Shown: positions 11,900-28,115, counted from the first letter of the stretch. The stretch is DNA of 64,000 bases from Fallopia convolvulus (GCA_964016875.1 OZ024718.1:8251001-8315000), one strand, 5' to 3'. Program-made: numbers and translations. Notes: generated from the sequence alone by a model not told the origin.

Positions 11900-14663
11900 T
11901 GTAACACCCCCTTCCTACCCTGGAGGTATTACCGCCAGTAACCCCGATTAAGACTAAACCGAAGTTACCCAAGGCTTTAAACTGACTGAACAAACTAAAA
12001 ACATTACAGCGGAATAAATACAATTGGTCTTATACAAACCTTAACCCAAAAAGAATAAATAACTAAATAGAACAACCTTCTATTTAAACAAAATCTTCAT
12101 CAAGTCTTCCTTGATTTCTTACTTCTGAAACTCAGCTTCGCTTTGAAGTAGTTTAACCATAATCTTCACTCAAGTATAGCCATTGGAAACCTTTCTTCAA
12201 CTTCTGGAGCTTCAAACATCTGAATCTGCCTCTTGAATCAACTTCCAAGAAATACCTGATGTGTCGTAAACCAACGATGGACACCAGCCGACCATATAAA
12301 AGAAAAGAAAATGGACGGGTTAGTCTAATGAAAGACTAGCAAGCGGAGAATCTAACTTGGTTCTTATGGTTGTAACTAAACATATTGGCATCCAAATCCG
12401 AATAGACTCGGATTTGATCCAACAGTTAGCAGTCTTATAGAGAATAAGAAGGATACTCGCATAATCAAGAGAGAGGACACCACCGCTTGTGGTTTCTTTA
12501 AGAAGCATAAATAATTGTTGAGAACTCATATTAATCACATAACATTTTGAAAAGCTTCCGTCGACTAAAGCACCTGTCGACTAATCAGATTGACTTAATC
12601 AAAGTTTGATTAAGAATCATTCATAACCGGGAGTAAGAATGGTTATCGAATAGACTAACCATCCGGGTACATTAATGTGCCTAACGCACTTATTTTTATT
12701 ACTTTCATAACTTTTCACAAACATGTTGGTAACTTTTAAGCGGCTAAAACCGCAGAGAATCCACCTGTACATGGAGACGTCAAGATGAGGGGGATTATTT
12801 CAACCATGATCATTGACGAACACCTAGTACCAATTTGCACTTAGCTAGAGTGCATAAACACCTCCTCCAGCGTTGAGTGAGGTATGAGTCATGACCCGAA
12901 TGTTGGGATATGATAGTAACGAGCTAAACCTCCCAACATAGACTGTGTTATAAAGAGGTCATCGGAGACTCGGCTCCTACCCCTGAAAAACTAACTTACT
13001 TCACAATAATGTCTCAGCATGAGACAACATATAAGGCCACACATAACGGACCTAAATCCAGTTCTAACGCGAAACTGAATAAACAACATGGTCATTATTT
13101 CTAACAAATATAACGACCTATCATATTTTATTAATCATACAAGTTGTTCCCAACGCAAATATTAAATGAGATACAATTTCTCATTTAATAACAATAACGC
13201 AAGAGAGAATCGTCCACTTGCCTTATAAGGCGTGCTCGACGTCCTTAGCAATTCCAACAGTAATCTGTATCATCCTTCTGACAAATATAACCAAAGGATT
13301 TCTCAGCAACGAGCTCACAAAAACATCTCTTAGTTTTATTCTCAACACCTACAACTTTCTAATCGATAAACGATTTAATTTCCGAATATCGATATATAAT
13401 AAATCCTTAGTTATCATGCTTCAAGGAGCCATCTTGGCGGAATTATAACTAATTATCCGCTTCCCTTTTGAAACAATTTTCTAAATAAAAATTGTTCATC
13501 AGCAACAATTCTAAGAGATTACCAAATTTCAGCTCAAACGGATTAACGACGAATCCCAAGTAATTATCCGAAGTCCTTTACCTGACAATCGGTATCCAAA
13601 ACTTGTTTTCGCTATAACGGAAGATCCGGACGTCCGTTTCACGAGCGGTTCGAACCTGCGGAACCGTAATAACGTCAAGATTATAAAAACCATAAATTTA
13701 ATTAGCAAAGCAGCACCGAAAGGCCCTTGCGGTGGCTCCGCAATCAAACCGCTAATTAATTTCGATCGTATATACCTTCACTCGAGCCCATGGCTCGTGT
13801 GGCTCGATCATGGCTCGATCCCCGAGCCCGAGGGTGGCTGGGCGTTGCCCGACAGCGGCCCTTGCCATTGGTGGTGGTCGGACAAGCTAGAGGTCGCCGG
13901 TGACGATGTACGGCGAGGCGAGAAAGTGACCGGCGGCGTGTTCCTTCCTCCCCGAGTCCGGCGTTCCGCCATGGTTCTCTAGCTGGTTCCTTCACTTTGC
14001 AGCAGCCCAAACATAGCAAGAAGAAGAGGTTGAAGGTGAGAGGTGGAGGAGGAGAGGAGAAGCTAGAGGAAGAAGATGAAGTTAGCCGGCGGTGAAGGTC
14101 GAAATCTGTCGCACGAATACGTCGTTCCGTCCAAACTCTCTCGTAATTTGGTTTGGAAGAAGGAAATGATGGCTTTTGAAAAGTCAAGGAAAGTGGCTTC
14201 ATCAAATTCTATCTCCCAAATCCTTAAAGGTTAAGCAAGAGACGTCAATGCCATTTTCCGTCCCGAAACGGGACTCGCGTTAAAGCTGTAAAATTATGTA
14301 CATCGGATGGAAAAACTCACTACATGAAAAACGTCCCGTAAATTATGTAGACCAATAAAATTAATTTTCCATGATTTTATCTTGCTACCTTCAATTTTTA
14401 AGGCTTCCGTTTCGTATTTTAAATCTTTACGGTACATAATTAAAAAGACGGCTTATCCAATAAATATTCTTTTTCCACCGAAAAATCCTAGAATTCACAC
14501 CGATCCATAAAATCATTTTATTATGATTTTAGGATATCACCAACAATTTTCTAGGATTTAATCTCCAATAAAAATATTGGATTGAGCGTTAAAACGAACC
14601 AAAAAGGTTAAAAGGATATCCGAGAAAAATTCAAAAATATCCTCAAAAACCGCAGTTATTACA
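11900..14663 (-). repeat. LTR 2 (internal, shared)
   Basis: Identical in length to LTR 1. It matches LTRs 3 and 4 at the three positions private to LTR 1, but matches LTR 1 at the positions equivalent to 5747 (G) and 5777 (C). Confidence 0.95.
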
Positions 14664-14665
14664 TT

Positions 14666-14681
14666 AGTACCCCCTTAAAAA
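14666..14681 (-). other. Polypurine tract, copy 2
   Basis: Same tract beside LTR 2, with the same second copy about 111 bases further inside. Confidence 0.75.
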
Positions 14682-17600
14682 TGGTTTCGTCCTCGAAACC
14701 AAGGAGAACTCAGATCACAAGGAAGGATAGCATAAGCACATACACACCACCACTACAAACCTATACAAAAGTTTGTAGTACCCCCTTAAAAACATATTGT
14801 TACCTCTGCACCAAGCACAATCAACCATTGCTTAGTTACCAAATTTCTTCTTTACAACATTCATTAACTTTGGAAAATGGCTCGGCATTTTCCGTTTAGT
14901 TTCTCAAGTCTTTTCTTTACCTCCATAGATATATTGAACGCATACTATCTTAGAAGAAACACAAGGATGACATTACAGATAGAATGCACTGAAGGTGGCA
15001 ATGCCAACCAATAAATAAGCTTACTAGTATCTCAAAAGATCCAATCATAGCGAGCATTTACGTTGTCTCGCATTCCCCAGCAGAATATGCCTTTCAAGGC
15101 GAATATTAGAACAAAAACGTCGTTCTCTACAATGAACTCAACATGTTCTCTAATTAAAACAACACATGATTGTTGTCGCCTTTGAGCAGTTAGCACCCTT
15201 TAAACGTTAGTGCGATATCAGTTGTTGTTCTTTTGGCCAAGTCTGGACCATGAAGAACCTTGTTAGCATTGTCATTCCAACAAATTGACAACCAACACTT
15301 CCGGCCTTACCAAGCCTTAAAAAGATTCATTTTCTTTATCGTGAAATCAAAATTCTTGTATGTGAATTCACTCAACCTCAAACTACCATTCCAACTCGTG
15401 TGGAATCCAGAATACATGTCCTCGGGAGTTTGAATTTATTTCCTTACATTGATCATCACTTTGATGAGTAAAGCCAGCGCTAAAATTCAATTAAATCCAC
15501 AAAACTTGATGTTACTTCTTTCAAAAACTTTGACATGAACCATCCATCTCAATCAGAGATAATAATCTTCGGAGTTTTATGAGGATCAAAAACTTCATGC
15601 CTGAACACCTCAGCTAACTTTTATACTCTTTTTAAGTCAGCTTAAATGCATTAAAAGAACACTCTAAATGAGTTTATTAACAACCTCCATATTGAATCCT
15701 TCTTACATCCTTCTTTCATTAAGTCTTAAACGACTAATGACAAGAATCCATTGTAATATCTTCCCACTTCCATTCTGGAAAAGGAAGAGACTATAACATT
15801 TCATCTAGTCTTCTATGCTAATTAGGACTTCCAAACCAACCAAACACATCACAACAAGCTCGGTGACATTTCGCTTCATGTCATTCCATCAAAAGTTTAT
15901 CTTAAAAACCTTATACATTTACTTGTTCTAGGATGAACTAATTAAGCAAATAACTATTCCTCCTTTGAAATAAGCTTTCAAAGCTCATCAACCACAGATA
16001 CACATGAACAGTTCCAAAATCAAGCAATCCATACTCTTGAATAACAATTCCTGGTGTCTTACTTTCTTGATCTTCTCCATTGATCTTAAATAATATTACT
16101 TTTCCATACTACTTTCCCTTGATCTGATCAACAGATTTTGAATAACATCCTAGGGGATTCACACAACCTTGTTCTCATCCAAACTAAACCTTTAGTCCTT
16201 CTCAAATTAGTTTCTTTACAAGGATTACTTAAAATCCTTACTCAATTTCCTTTTTGAGATAAAAATCTCAGTATTACTTTACCAAGAATATGAGATTTAT
16301 CCAACACATGACAAGATAATAACCTGTCTTGTCAATTCTTTACATCCTTTTCTCAACCAGAACTCAGCTTGGGCATACTGACATTCAAAAGTAGCTATCT
16401 CTCTCAACTACTTCAAACTACACTCTTACGCATTACTATACCAACATATTGGACAATAATACCTTTAGTCCAATAATTTCCAACAAAATTATCTCCATTG
16501 ACAATTTTCTGTCTTTTTCATCAAAGAACTGTTTAGACTTCACTTAACATTCTGACTTGTTGAGCAAACTAACTCTTAGGATTAAAACATATCCTCACGT
16601 GTCCACTCTCTATATCCAACCACTTATCCAACTGAGATTGAAATCAATACTAATTTACATATCCAAACCCAGACTCATTGGAGTTCTGCTTAAAGTCCTC
16701 ACTTGACTATCTTTTCTCAAAAAAATTTAAGTTTTCAAAACAACATGAAAACAAATAACAACTAATGGAGAATTTACTAGTACATCCTTTATTCCAAAGA
16801 AAGGATTACTACAATATCATTCCTTAGAAAGGGTTCCATTCCAGGAGTCCATATCAACTTACTTTCAAAGACAATTCTGCTAAAAAAGCAATGACTTTCT
16901 TAGGTCATGACGTCAACCAAGATGAACTACTAGCAAACTGCTTAGCGAATTCCAATAATCATTAACTGAAAACAATCCCAAACTTTTAGAGAAGTACGGA
17001 GTTAATCCATGCTCTTCAGAGATCAACACATATTTGTAAAGAATCTTACCAAATTTCTTTACTTATAATCGAACTGTTTCGGGAAGTTTGACCATATTCC
17101 TTAAATAGTATAGGATACCAAGGATATACTAACTCAAAAGATTTTTACAAAGTAGCTGATATAGCAATTGCTATACAAGAAAACTCTCGTCTTTGAATTT
17201 CAATAACTTCACTTGAGAGAAACCTATATGATTACCAACTCATATTAGAAACTATTCTTTAAAACCCAAGGAATTATGTGATCTTATTCCACCATGTGAT
17301 CAGGATGGGGAGATAAAATAAACATAATCCTTTACTCATAGGAATAAGACATGTAATCTTGCCTTACCATGTGATCAAGATGGAAGACAAAATACATTCT
17401 TACTCACCACTATGAAAACCGTAGAAAATTTATTCATAAATCCTTTATAACAAACTATCATTACTTTTAGAAATTCATACTTGAATTCTACAAAGTCCTA
17501 AGATTTTTCTCAAAAGAGAAAATCACAAAACAATTTCAACTATTCCTTAAATCATAACAGCTTGACAGGAACTCGACATAGTCTACAAGCATACAGGCTT

Positions 17601-19993
17601 TAACTTTGAATGTCGCTGAAACAAAGATTAGTTACTCTCTTGAAGAATTTAGCGCGTCAAGCTAATGCATCAAATAAAATTGCTAACCTTATCTTTATGA
17701 TGCTACTAACACTTTGCCCTAGTTCTGTGCTGACATTTGCACATTAGCTGGCCTTACCAACTTGACCAAAGTTTCAAATCAAAACTGAGCCTCAAAGGAC
17801 CTAAGACAATCCAATTCACTTATGTGTACTACATTTTCTTTCGAATGTAATACTTAATTCCTTCCTCAAGATAGAACTTGATGACATACCTTGACTTTTC
17901 TTAATCACACATACTGCTAGACTTTTCTATAATCCATAACATTGAGTAATCTCTGCCTGATTTAACTCAATCTTAACCCATCTTATCTTCACAAGTTCAA
18001 GAAAAGAGTTGATCACTCCAATCCACTTACTTGCAATCCTTAGGGAAAATGTGATTTCGACATCTTCATACTCATAGCAAAGATTCTTCTTCGATCATTC
18101 TCAACTTGTATGCCTCCTTGACATACTACTTTAAAGTTAGGCAATTATGACCCATTGACAAAATTTCAATACTTGAGTTCATCCATTCACAAAACAACAA
18201 GCCTTCTGCAAGTGAATCTTCATATAAATTCCGATATCCAAGAGTGACTATCAAACTCTTTTGACGATTTTAAGGACTTTCAATCCTCTTATAACTTAAT
18301 CTTCTCGATATAAAAAAAATGAACTTTCAAACTATGCATCTAGTTCAAAAGATTCAATTCGTATACCTTTTCATTAATTTAACTTCAAACCAAATTGCAA
18401 AGAAAGAGATTGTGGTTAGGAAGCTTGCTGACAACTTAACAGCCTTACCAGTACCACCTTAGGCCTTGGATTTGACTGATATAAAATCTTCAAAATCCTA
18501 CACAACTGAAATTATTTTTCATCGATAAGGTCTAAGCCTTATTGACCACAATATTGAATGATTGATATTTTTATTTCAACCGATTAAAATATCAAAGGCA
18601 AATATGCTAAGATCATTCCTTGATTGATCTTCTCAAAACTGAACTTTATCATTTCCATCCTTGAAGAAACATAAGCCAATACCATTGGCAATTTAGAACA
18701 TCTCAATATTGATTCTATTACTAGTCCATCATAGACCTCAAGTTTCTTCTCATTATCCCGAGTTGGGTATCATACACGAAATTCTCATTACGTGTCACAT
18801 AGGTTAATCAATTGGATATCAACAACTCATGTAATCAATTAACACCTGTACTAAGTAGTTAATTGAACATAAACACATCATCGATGAACTTCTACCTGTT
18901 CAATCCACTTTGATCAATCAACCTTATTCACAACAACCTTGATGATTAACCACTTGTTCACAACTCAAACTGAACCAACACTCTTCCTTTTTTTCTTACT
19001 ATAATCATAAGAAATTCCCATTCCATTTAGGATTCTCAATCCTCTTAACTCAAAGGATAACATCATATATGAAAATCTGAGTTTGAACACTATCAGGTTA
19101 AAAATTGAATTGCATTTTCCAATAGATTAACAATTCAATCGATCCAACACTTGAGCACTTCAAAGCTCTTTAACTTCCAACTGAGCAAAGAAAAGTACAG
19201 AATATCCATGATTCTATACTATAGAGTCACAAACATAGTTGTTGAAGAAAGTTTCCAAAGACAATCTTTTTCTTTTCAGGATTCTTTTACATCCCTTCAT
19301 GATCCATACTGATCTCTTAGAATCACTCAAGAATCATAAGATTTTCCAAATCCTAATACTTAAAAGTAGATGTTCCAATCCAAAGTTCTCTTGATACTCG
19401 AATTTCAAAATTCAGAAATTCCTATAAGAATATACTCGTGAAAACTCTTAATCTTATGACTTCAAGACGACACTTGAAGCTTCACATAACATTTTGAATC
19501 ATGAACTTTCTGACAAAAAATTCTTAACTTGAAATCTTCCATCATACGATCTTAAAATAGGAAACCTTCAACTAGAATGTCTTTATGAAGTACAATACTT
19601 AACTTCAAAATCTCACAAGAAGTTTCCTAATATGGAAGAAGCGACGAGGGTACACCCAATTCAGACTCTCAAGAGAGAATAGGAATTCATTGAGAACTTG
19701 GTCAAGAACCGGTTCAACTTCAGGAATCTTCACCTGATCTTACTCTGGATCCTTCTTGGAATCCATTCCCATCTCAAGGGAATCATATGTCCACCATAGG
19801 ACCTTTTTCATAAAAGCTATTACAAACTTATTACCTCATGTTCTCCAATTCCCTTTCCTCTTTCTATTTCTTCACGAGTCTGACCTTCAATCATAACCAC
19901 TTTCCATAAATGGTTCAAAGATAACCTCCATATAGAATTCTCCATAATTCTATATGGAAGATGAAAGTCTTAAGCAAGACTTAGGAACTTTTA

Positions 19994-20005
19994 GCTCTGA
20001 TACCA
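19994..20005 (-). other. Primer binding site, copy 2
   Basis: Same TGGTATCAGAGC motif, next to LTR 3. Confidence 0.88.
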
Positions 20006-20009
20006 CTTC

Positions 20010-22773
20010 TGTAACACCCCCTTCCTACCCTGGAGGTATTACCGCCAGTAACCCCGATTAAGACTAAACCGAAGTTACCCAAGGCTTTAAACTGACTGAA
20101 CAAACTAAAAACATTACAGCGGAATAAATACAATTGGTCTTATACAAACCTTAACCCAAAAAGAATAAATAACTAAATAGAACAACCTTCTATTTAAACA
20201 AAATCTTCATCAAGTCTTCCTTGATTTCTTACTTCTGAAACTCAGCTTCGCTTTGAAGTAGTTTAACCATAATCTTCACTCAAGTATAGCCATTGGAAAC
20301 CTTTCTTCAACTTCTGGAGCTTCAAACATCTGAATCTGCCTCTTGAATCAACTTCCAAGAAATACCTGATGTGTCGTAAACCAACGATGGACACCAGCCG
20401 ACCATATAAAAGAAAAGAAAATGGACGGGTTAGTCTAATGAAAGACTAGCAAGCGGAGAATCTAACTTGGTTCTTATGGTTGTAACTAAACATATTGGCA
20501 TCCAAATCCGAATAGACTCGGATTTGATCCAACAGTTAGCAGTCTTATAGAGAATAAGAAGGATACTCGCATAATCAAGAGAGAGGACACCACCGCTTGT
20601 GGTTTCTTTAAGAAGCATAAATAATTGTTGAGAACTCATATTAATCACATAACATTTTGAAAAGCTTCCGTCGACTAAAGCACCTGTCGACTAATCAGAT
20701 TGACTTAATCAAAGTTTGATTAAGAATCATTCATAACCGGGAGTAAGAATGGTTATCGAATAGACTAACCATCCGGGTACATTAATGTGCCTAACGCACT
20801 TATTTTTATTACTTTCATAACTTTTCACAAACATGTTGGTAACTTTTAAGCGGCTAAAACCGCAGAGAATCCACCTGTACATGGAGACGTCAAGATGAGG
20901 GGGATTATTTCAACCATGATCATTGACGAACACCTAGTACCAATTTGCACTTAGCTAGAGTGCATAAACACCTCCTCCAGCGTTGAGTGAGGTATGAGTC
21001 ATGACCCGAATGTTGGGATATGATAGTAACGAGCTAAACCTCCCAACATAGACTGTGTTATAAAGAGGTCATCGGAGACTCGGCTCCTACCCCTGAAAAA
21101 CTAACTTACTTCACAATAATGTCTCAGCATGAGACAACATATAAGGCCACACATAACGGACCTAAATCCAGTTCTAACGCGAAACTGAATAAACAACATG
21201 GTCATTATTTCTAACAAATATAACGACCTATCATATTTTATTAATCATACAAGTTGTTCCCAACGCAAATATTAAATGAGATACAATTTCTCATTTAATA
21301 ACAATAACGCAAGAGAGAATCGTCCACTTGCCTTATAAGGCGTGCTCGACGTCCTTAGCAATTCCAACAGTAATCTGTATCATCCTTCTGACAAATATAA
21401 CCAAAGGATTTCTCAGCAACGAGCTCACAAAAACATCTCTTAGTTTTATTCTCAACACCTACAACTTTCTAATCGATAAACGATTTAATTTCCGAATATC
21501 GATATATAATAAATCCTTAGTTATCATGCTTCAAGGAGCCATCTTGGCGGAATTATAACTAATTATCCGCTTCCCTTTTGAAACAATTTTCTAAATAAAA
21601 ATTGTTCATCAGCAACAATTCTAAGAGATTACCAAATTTCAGCTCAAACGGATTAACGACGAATCCCAAGTAATTATCCGAAGTCCTTTACCTGACAATC
21701 GGTATCCAAAACTTGTTTTCGCTATAACGGAAGATCCGGACGTCCGTTTCACGAGCGGTTCGAACCTGCGGAACCGTAATAACGTCAAGATTATAAAAAC
21801 CATAAATTTAATTAGCAAAGCAGCACCGAAAGGCCCTTGCGGTGGCTCCGCAATCAAACCGCTAATTAATTTCGATCGTATATACCTTCACTCGAGCCCA
21901 TGGCTCGTGTGGCTCGATCATGGCTCGATCCCCGAGCCCGAGGGTGGCTGGGCGTTGCCCGACAGCAGCCCTTGCCATTGGTGGTGGTCGGACAAGTTAG
22001 AGGTCGCCGGTGACGATGTACGGCGAGGCGAGAAAGTGACCGGCGGCGTGTTCCTTCCTCCCCGAGTCCGGCGTTCCGCCATGGTTCTCTAGCTGGTTCC
22101 TTCACTTTGCAGCAGCCCAAACATAGCAAGAAGAAGAGGTTGAAGGTGAGAGGTGGAGGAGGAGAGGAGAAGCTAGAGGAAGAAGATGAAGTTAGCCGGC
22201 GGTGAAGGTCGAAATCTGTCGCACGAATACGTCGTTCCGTCCAAACTCTCTCGTAATTTGGTTTGGAAGAAGGAAATGATGGCTTTTGAAAAGTCAAGGA
22301 AAGTGGCTTCATCAAATTCTATCTCCCAAATCCTTAAAGGTTAAGCAAGAGACGTCAATGCCATTTTCCGTCCCGAAACGGGACTCGCGTTAAAGCTGTA
22401 AAATTATGTACATCGGATGGAAAAACTCACTACATGAAAAACGTCCCGTAAATTATGTAGACCAATAAAATTAATTTTCCATGATTTTATCTTGCTACCT
22501 TCAATTTTTAAGGCTTCCGTTTCGTATTTTAAATCTTTACGGTACATAATTAAAAAGACGGCTTATCCAATAAATATTCTTTTTCCACCGAAAAATCCTA
22601 GAATTCACACCGATCCATAAAATCATTTTATTATGATTTTAGGATATCACCAACAATTTTCTAGGATTTAATCTCCAATAAAAATATTGGATTGAGCGTT
22701 AAAACGAACCAAAAAGGTTAAAAGGATATCCGAGAAAAATTCAAAAATATCCTCAAAAACCGCAGTTATTACA
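20010..22773 (-). repeat. LTR 3 (internal, shared)
   Basis: Same length and ends. It has A at 21967 and T at 21997, shared only with LTR 4. Confidence 0.95.
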
Positions 22774-22775
22774 TT

Positions 22776-22791
22776 AGTACCCCCTTAAAAA
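22776..22791 (-). other. Polypurine tract, copy 3
   Basis: Same tract beside LTR 3, again with a second inner copy. Confidence 0.75.
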
Positions 22792-25700
22792 TGGTTTCGT
22801 CCTCGAAACCAAGGAGAACTCAGATCACAAGGAAGGATAGCATAAGCACATACACACCACCACTACAAACCTATACAAAAGTTTGTAGTACCCCCTTAAA
22901 AACATATTGTTACCTCTGCACCAAGCACAATCAACCATTGCTTAGTTACCAAATTTCTTCTTTACAACATTCATTAACTTTGGAAAATGGCTCGGCATTT
23001 TCCGTTTAGTTTCTCAAGTCTTTTCTTTACCTCCATAGATATATTGAACGCATACTATCTTAGAAGAAACACAAGGATGACATTACAGATAGAATGCACT
23101 GAAGGTGGCAATGCCAACCAATAAATAAGCTTACTAGTATCTCAAAAGATCCAATCATAGCGAGCATTTACGTTGTCTCGCATTCCCCAGCAGAATATGC
23201 CTTTCAAGGCGAATATTAGAACAAAAACGTCGTTCTCTACAATGAACTCAACATGTTCTCTAATTAAAACAACACATGATTGTTGTCGCCTTTGAGCAGT
23301 TAGCACCCTTTAAACGTTAGTGCGATATCAGTTGTTGTTCTTTTGGCCAAGTCTGGACCATGAAGAACCTTGTTAGCATTGTCATTCCAACAAATTGACA
23401 ACCAACACTTCCGGCCTTACCAAGCCTTAAAAAGATTCATTTTCTTTATCGTGAAATCAAAATTCTTGTATGTGAATTCACTCAACCTCAAACTACCATT
23501 CCAACTCGTGTGGAATCCAGAATACATGTCCTCGGGAGTTTGAATTTATTTCCTTACATTGATCATCACTTTGATGAGTAAAGCCAGCGCTAAAATTCAA
23601 TTAAATCCACAAAACTTGATGTTACTTCTTTCAAAAACTTTGACATGAACCATCCATCTCAATCAGAGATAATAATCTTCGGAGTTTTATGAGGATCAAA
23701 AACTTCATGCCTGAACACCTCAGCTAACTTTTATACTCTTTTTAAGTCAGCTTAAATGCATTAAAAGAACACTCTAAATGAGTTTATTAACAACCTCCAT
23801 ATTGAATCCTTCTTACATCCTTCTTTCATTAAGTCTTAAACGACTAATGACAAGAATCCATTGTAATATCTTCCCACTTCCATTCTGGAAAAGGAAGAGA
23901 CTATAACATTTCATCTAGTCTTCTATGCTAATTAGGACTTCCAAACCAACCAAACACATCACAACAAGCTCGGTGACATTTCGCTTCATGTCATTCCATC
24001 AAAAGTTTATCTTAAAAACCTTATACATTTACTTGTTCTAGGATGAACTAATTAAGCAAATAACTATTCCTCCTTTGAAATAAGCTTTCAAAGCTCATCA
24101 ACCACAGATACACATGAACAGTTCCAAAATCAAGCAATCCATAATCTTGAATAACAATTCCTGGTGTCTTACTTTCTTGATCTTCTCCATTGATCTTAAA
24201 TAATATTACTTTTCCATACTACTTTCCCTTGATCTGATCAACAGATTTTGAATAACATCCTAGGGGATTCACACAACCTTGTTCTCATCCAAACTAAACC
24301 TTTAGTCCTTCTCAAATTAGTTTCTTTACAAGGATTACTTAAAATCCTTACTCAATTTCCTTTTTGAGATAAAAATCTCAGTATTACTTTACCAAGAATA
24401 TGAGATTTATCCAACACATGACAAGATAATAACCTGTCTTGTCAATTCTTTACATCCTTTTCTCAACCAGAACTCAGCTTGGGCATACTGACATTCAAAA
24501 GTAGCTATCTCTCTCAACTACTTCAAACTACACTCTTACGCATTACTATACCAACATATTGGACAATAATACCTTTAGTCCAATAATTTCCAACAAAATT
24601 ATCTCCATTGACAATTTTCTGTCTTTTTCATCAAAGAACTGTTTAGACTTCACTTAACATTCTGACTTGTTGAGCAAACTAACTCTTAGGATTAAAACAT
24701 ATCCTCACGTGTCCACTCTCTATATCCAACCACTTATCCAACTGAGATTGAAATCAATACTAATTTACATATCCAAACCCAGACTCATTGGAGTTCTGCT
24801 TAAAGTCCTCACTTGACTATCTTTTCTCAAAAAAATTTAAGTTTTCAAAACAACATGAAAACAAATAACAACTAATGGAGAATTTACTAGTACATCCTTT
24901 ATTCCAAAGAAAGGATTACTACAATATCATTCCTTAGAAAGGGTTCCATTCCAGGAGTCCATATCAACTTACTTTCAAAGACAATTCTGCTAAAAAAGCA
25001 ATGACTTTCTTAGGTCATGACGTCAACCAAGATGAACTACTAGCAAACTGCTTAGCGAATTCCAATAATCATTAACTGAAAACAATCCCAAACTTTTAGA
25101 GAAGTACGAAGTTAATCCATGCTCTTCAGAGATCAACACATATTTGTAAAGAATCTTACCAAATTTCTTTACTTATAATCGAACTGTTTCGGGAAGTTTG
25201 ACCATATTCCTTAAATAGTATAGGATACCAAGGATATACTAACTCAAAAGATTTTTACAAAGTAGCTGATATAGCAATTGCTATACAAGAAAACTCTCGT
25301 CTTTGAATTTCAATAACTTCACTTGAGAGAAACCTATATGATTACCAACTCATATTAGAAACTATTCTTTAAAACCCAAGGAATTATGTGATCTTATTCC
25401 ACCATGTGATCAGGATGGGGAGATAAAATAAACATAATCCTTTACTCATAGGAATAAGACATGTAATCTTGCCTTACCATGTGATCAAGATGGAAGACAA
25501 AATACATTCTTACTCACCACTATGAAAACCGTAGAAAATTTATTCATAAATCCTTTATAACAAACTATCATTACTTTTAGAAATTCATACTTGAATTCTA
25601 CAAAGTCCTAAGATTTTTCTCAAAAGAGAAAATCACAAAACAATTTCAACTATTCCTTAAATCATAACAGCTTGACAGGAACTCGACATAGTCTACAAGC

Positions 25701-28103
25701 ATACAGGCTTTAACTTTGAATGTCGCTGAAACAAAGATTAGTTACTCTCTTGAAGAATTTAGCGCGTCAAGCTAATGCATCAAATAAAATTGCTAACCTT
25801 ATCTTTATGATGCTACTAACACTTTGCCCTAGTTCTGTGCTGACATTTGCACATTAGCTGGCCTTACCAACTTGACCAAAGTTTCAAATCAAAACTGAGC
25901 CTCAAAGGACCTAAGACAATCCAATTCACTTATGTGTACTACATTTTCTTTCGAATGTAATACTTAATTCCTTCCTCAAGATAGAACTTGATGACATACC
26001 TTGACTTTTCTTAATCACACATACTGCTAGACTTTTCTATAATCCATAACATTGAGTAATCTCTGCCTGATTTAACTCAATCTTAACCCATCTTATCTTC
26101 ACAAGTTCAAGAAAAGAGTTGATCACTCCAATCCACTTACTTGCAATCCTTAGGGAAAATGTGATTTCGACATCTTCATACTCATAGCAAAGATTCTTCT
26201 TCGATCATTCTCAACTTGTATGCCTCCTTGACATACTACTTTAAAGTTAGGCAATTATGACCCATTGACAAAATTTCAATACTTGAGTTCATCCATTCAC
26301 AAAACAACAAGCCTTCTGCAAGTGAATCTTCATATAAATTCCGATATCCAAGAGTGACTATCAAACTCTTTTGACGATTTTAAGGACTTTCAATCCTCTT
26401 ATAACTTAATCTTCTCGATATAAAAAAAATGAACTTTCAAACTATGCATCTAGTTCAAAAGATTCAATTCGTATACCTTTTCATTAATTTAACTTCAAAC
26501 CAAATTGCAAAGAAAGAGATTGTGGTTAGGAAGCTTGCTGACAACTTAACAGCCTTACCAGTACCACCTTAGGCCTTGGATTTGACTGATATAAAATCTT
26601 CAAAATCCTACACAACTGAAATTATTTTTCATCGATAAGGTCTAAGCCTTATTGACCACAATATTGAATGATTGATATTTTTATTTCAACCGATTAAAAT
26701 ATCAAAGGCAAATATGCTAAGATCATTCCTTGATTGATCTTCTCAAAACTGAACTTTATCATTTCCATCCTTGAAGAAACATAAGCCAATACCATTGGCA
26801 ATTTAGAACATCTCAATATTGATTCTATTACTAGTCCATCATAGACCTCAAGTTTCTTCTCATTATCCCGAGTTGGGTATCATACACGAAATTCTCATTA
26901 CGTGTCACATAGGTTAATCAATTGGATATCAACAACTCATGTAATCAATTAACACCTGTACTAAGTAGTTAATTGAACATAAACACATCATCGATGAACT
27001 TCTACCTGTTCAATCCACTTTGATCAATCAACCTTATTCACAACAACCTTGATGATTAACCACTTGTTCACAACTCAAACTGAACCAACACTCTTCCTTT
27101 TTTTCTTACTATAATCATAAGAAATTCCCATTCCATTTAGGATTCTCAATCCTCTTAACTCAAAGGATAACATCATATATGAAAATCTGAGTTTGAACAC
27201 TATCAGGTTAAAAATTGAATTGCATTTTCCAATAGATTAACAATTCAATCGATCCAACACTTGAGCACTTCAAAGCTCTTTAACTTCCAACTGAGCAAAG
27301 AAAAGTACAGAATATCCATGATTCTATACTATAGAGTCACAAACATAGTTGTTGAAGAAAGTTTCCAAAGACAATCTTTTTCTTTTCAGGATTCTTTTAC
27401 ATCCCTTCATGATCCATACTGATCTCTTAGAATCACTCAAGAATCATAAGATTTTCCAAATCCTAATACTTAAAAGTAGATGTTCCAATCCAAAGTTCTC
27501 TTGATACTCGAATTTCAAAATTCAGAAATTCCTATAAGAATATACTCGTGAAAACTCTTAATCTTATGACTTCAAGACGACACTTGAAGCTTCACATAAC
27601 ATTTTGAATCATGAACTTTCTGACAAAAAATTCTTAACTTGAAATCTTCCATCATACGATCTTAAAATAGGAAACCTTCAACTAGAATGTCTTTATGAAG
27701 TACAATACTTAACTTCAAAATCTCACAAGAAGTTTCCTAATATGGAAGAAGCGACGAGGGTACACCCAATTCAGACTCTCAAGAGAGAATAGGAATTCAT
27801 TGAGAACTTGGTCAAGAACCGGTTCAACTTCAGGAATCTTCACCTGATCTTACTCTGGATCCTTCTTGGAATCCATTCCCATCTCAAGGGAATCATATGT
27901 CCACCATAGGACCTTTTTCATAAAAGCTATTACAAACTTATTACCTCATGTTCTCCAATTCCCTTTCCTCTTTCTATTTCTTCACGAGTCTGACCTTCAA
28001 TCATAACCACTTTCCATAAATGGTTCAAAGATAACCTCCATATAGAATTCTCCATAATTCTATATGGAAGATGAAAGTCTTAAGCAAGACTTAGGAACTT
28101 TTA

Positions 28104-28115
28104 GCTCTGATACCA
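28104..28115 (-). other. Primer binding site, copy 3
   Basis: Same TGGTATCAGAGC motif, next to LTR 4, the 5' LTR of the whole array. Confidence 0.88.

Larger units (their letters stand above)
14664..20009 (-). mobile_element. Retrotransposon interior, copy 2
   Basis: Same length as copy 1. I found no difference from copy 1 by eye, including in the degenerate pol remnants. Confidence 0.85.
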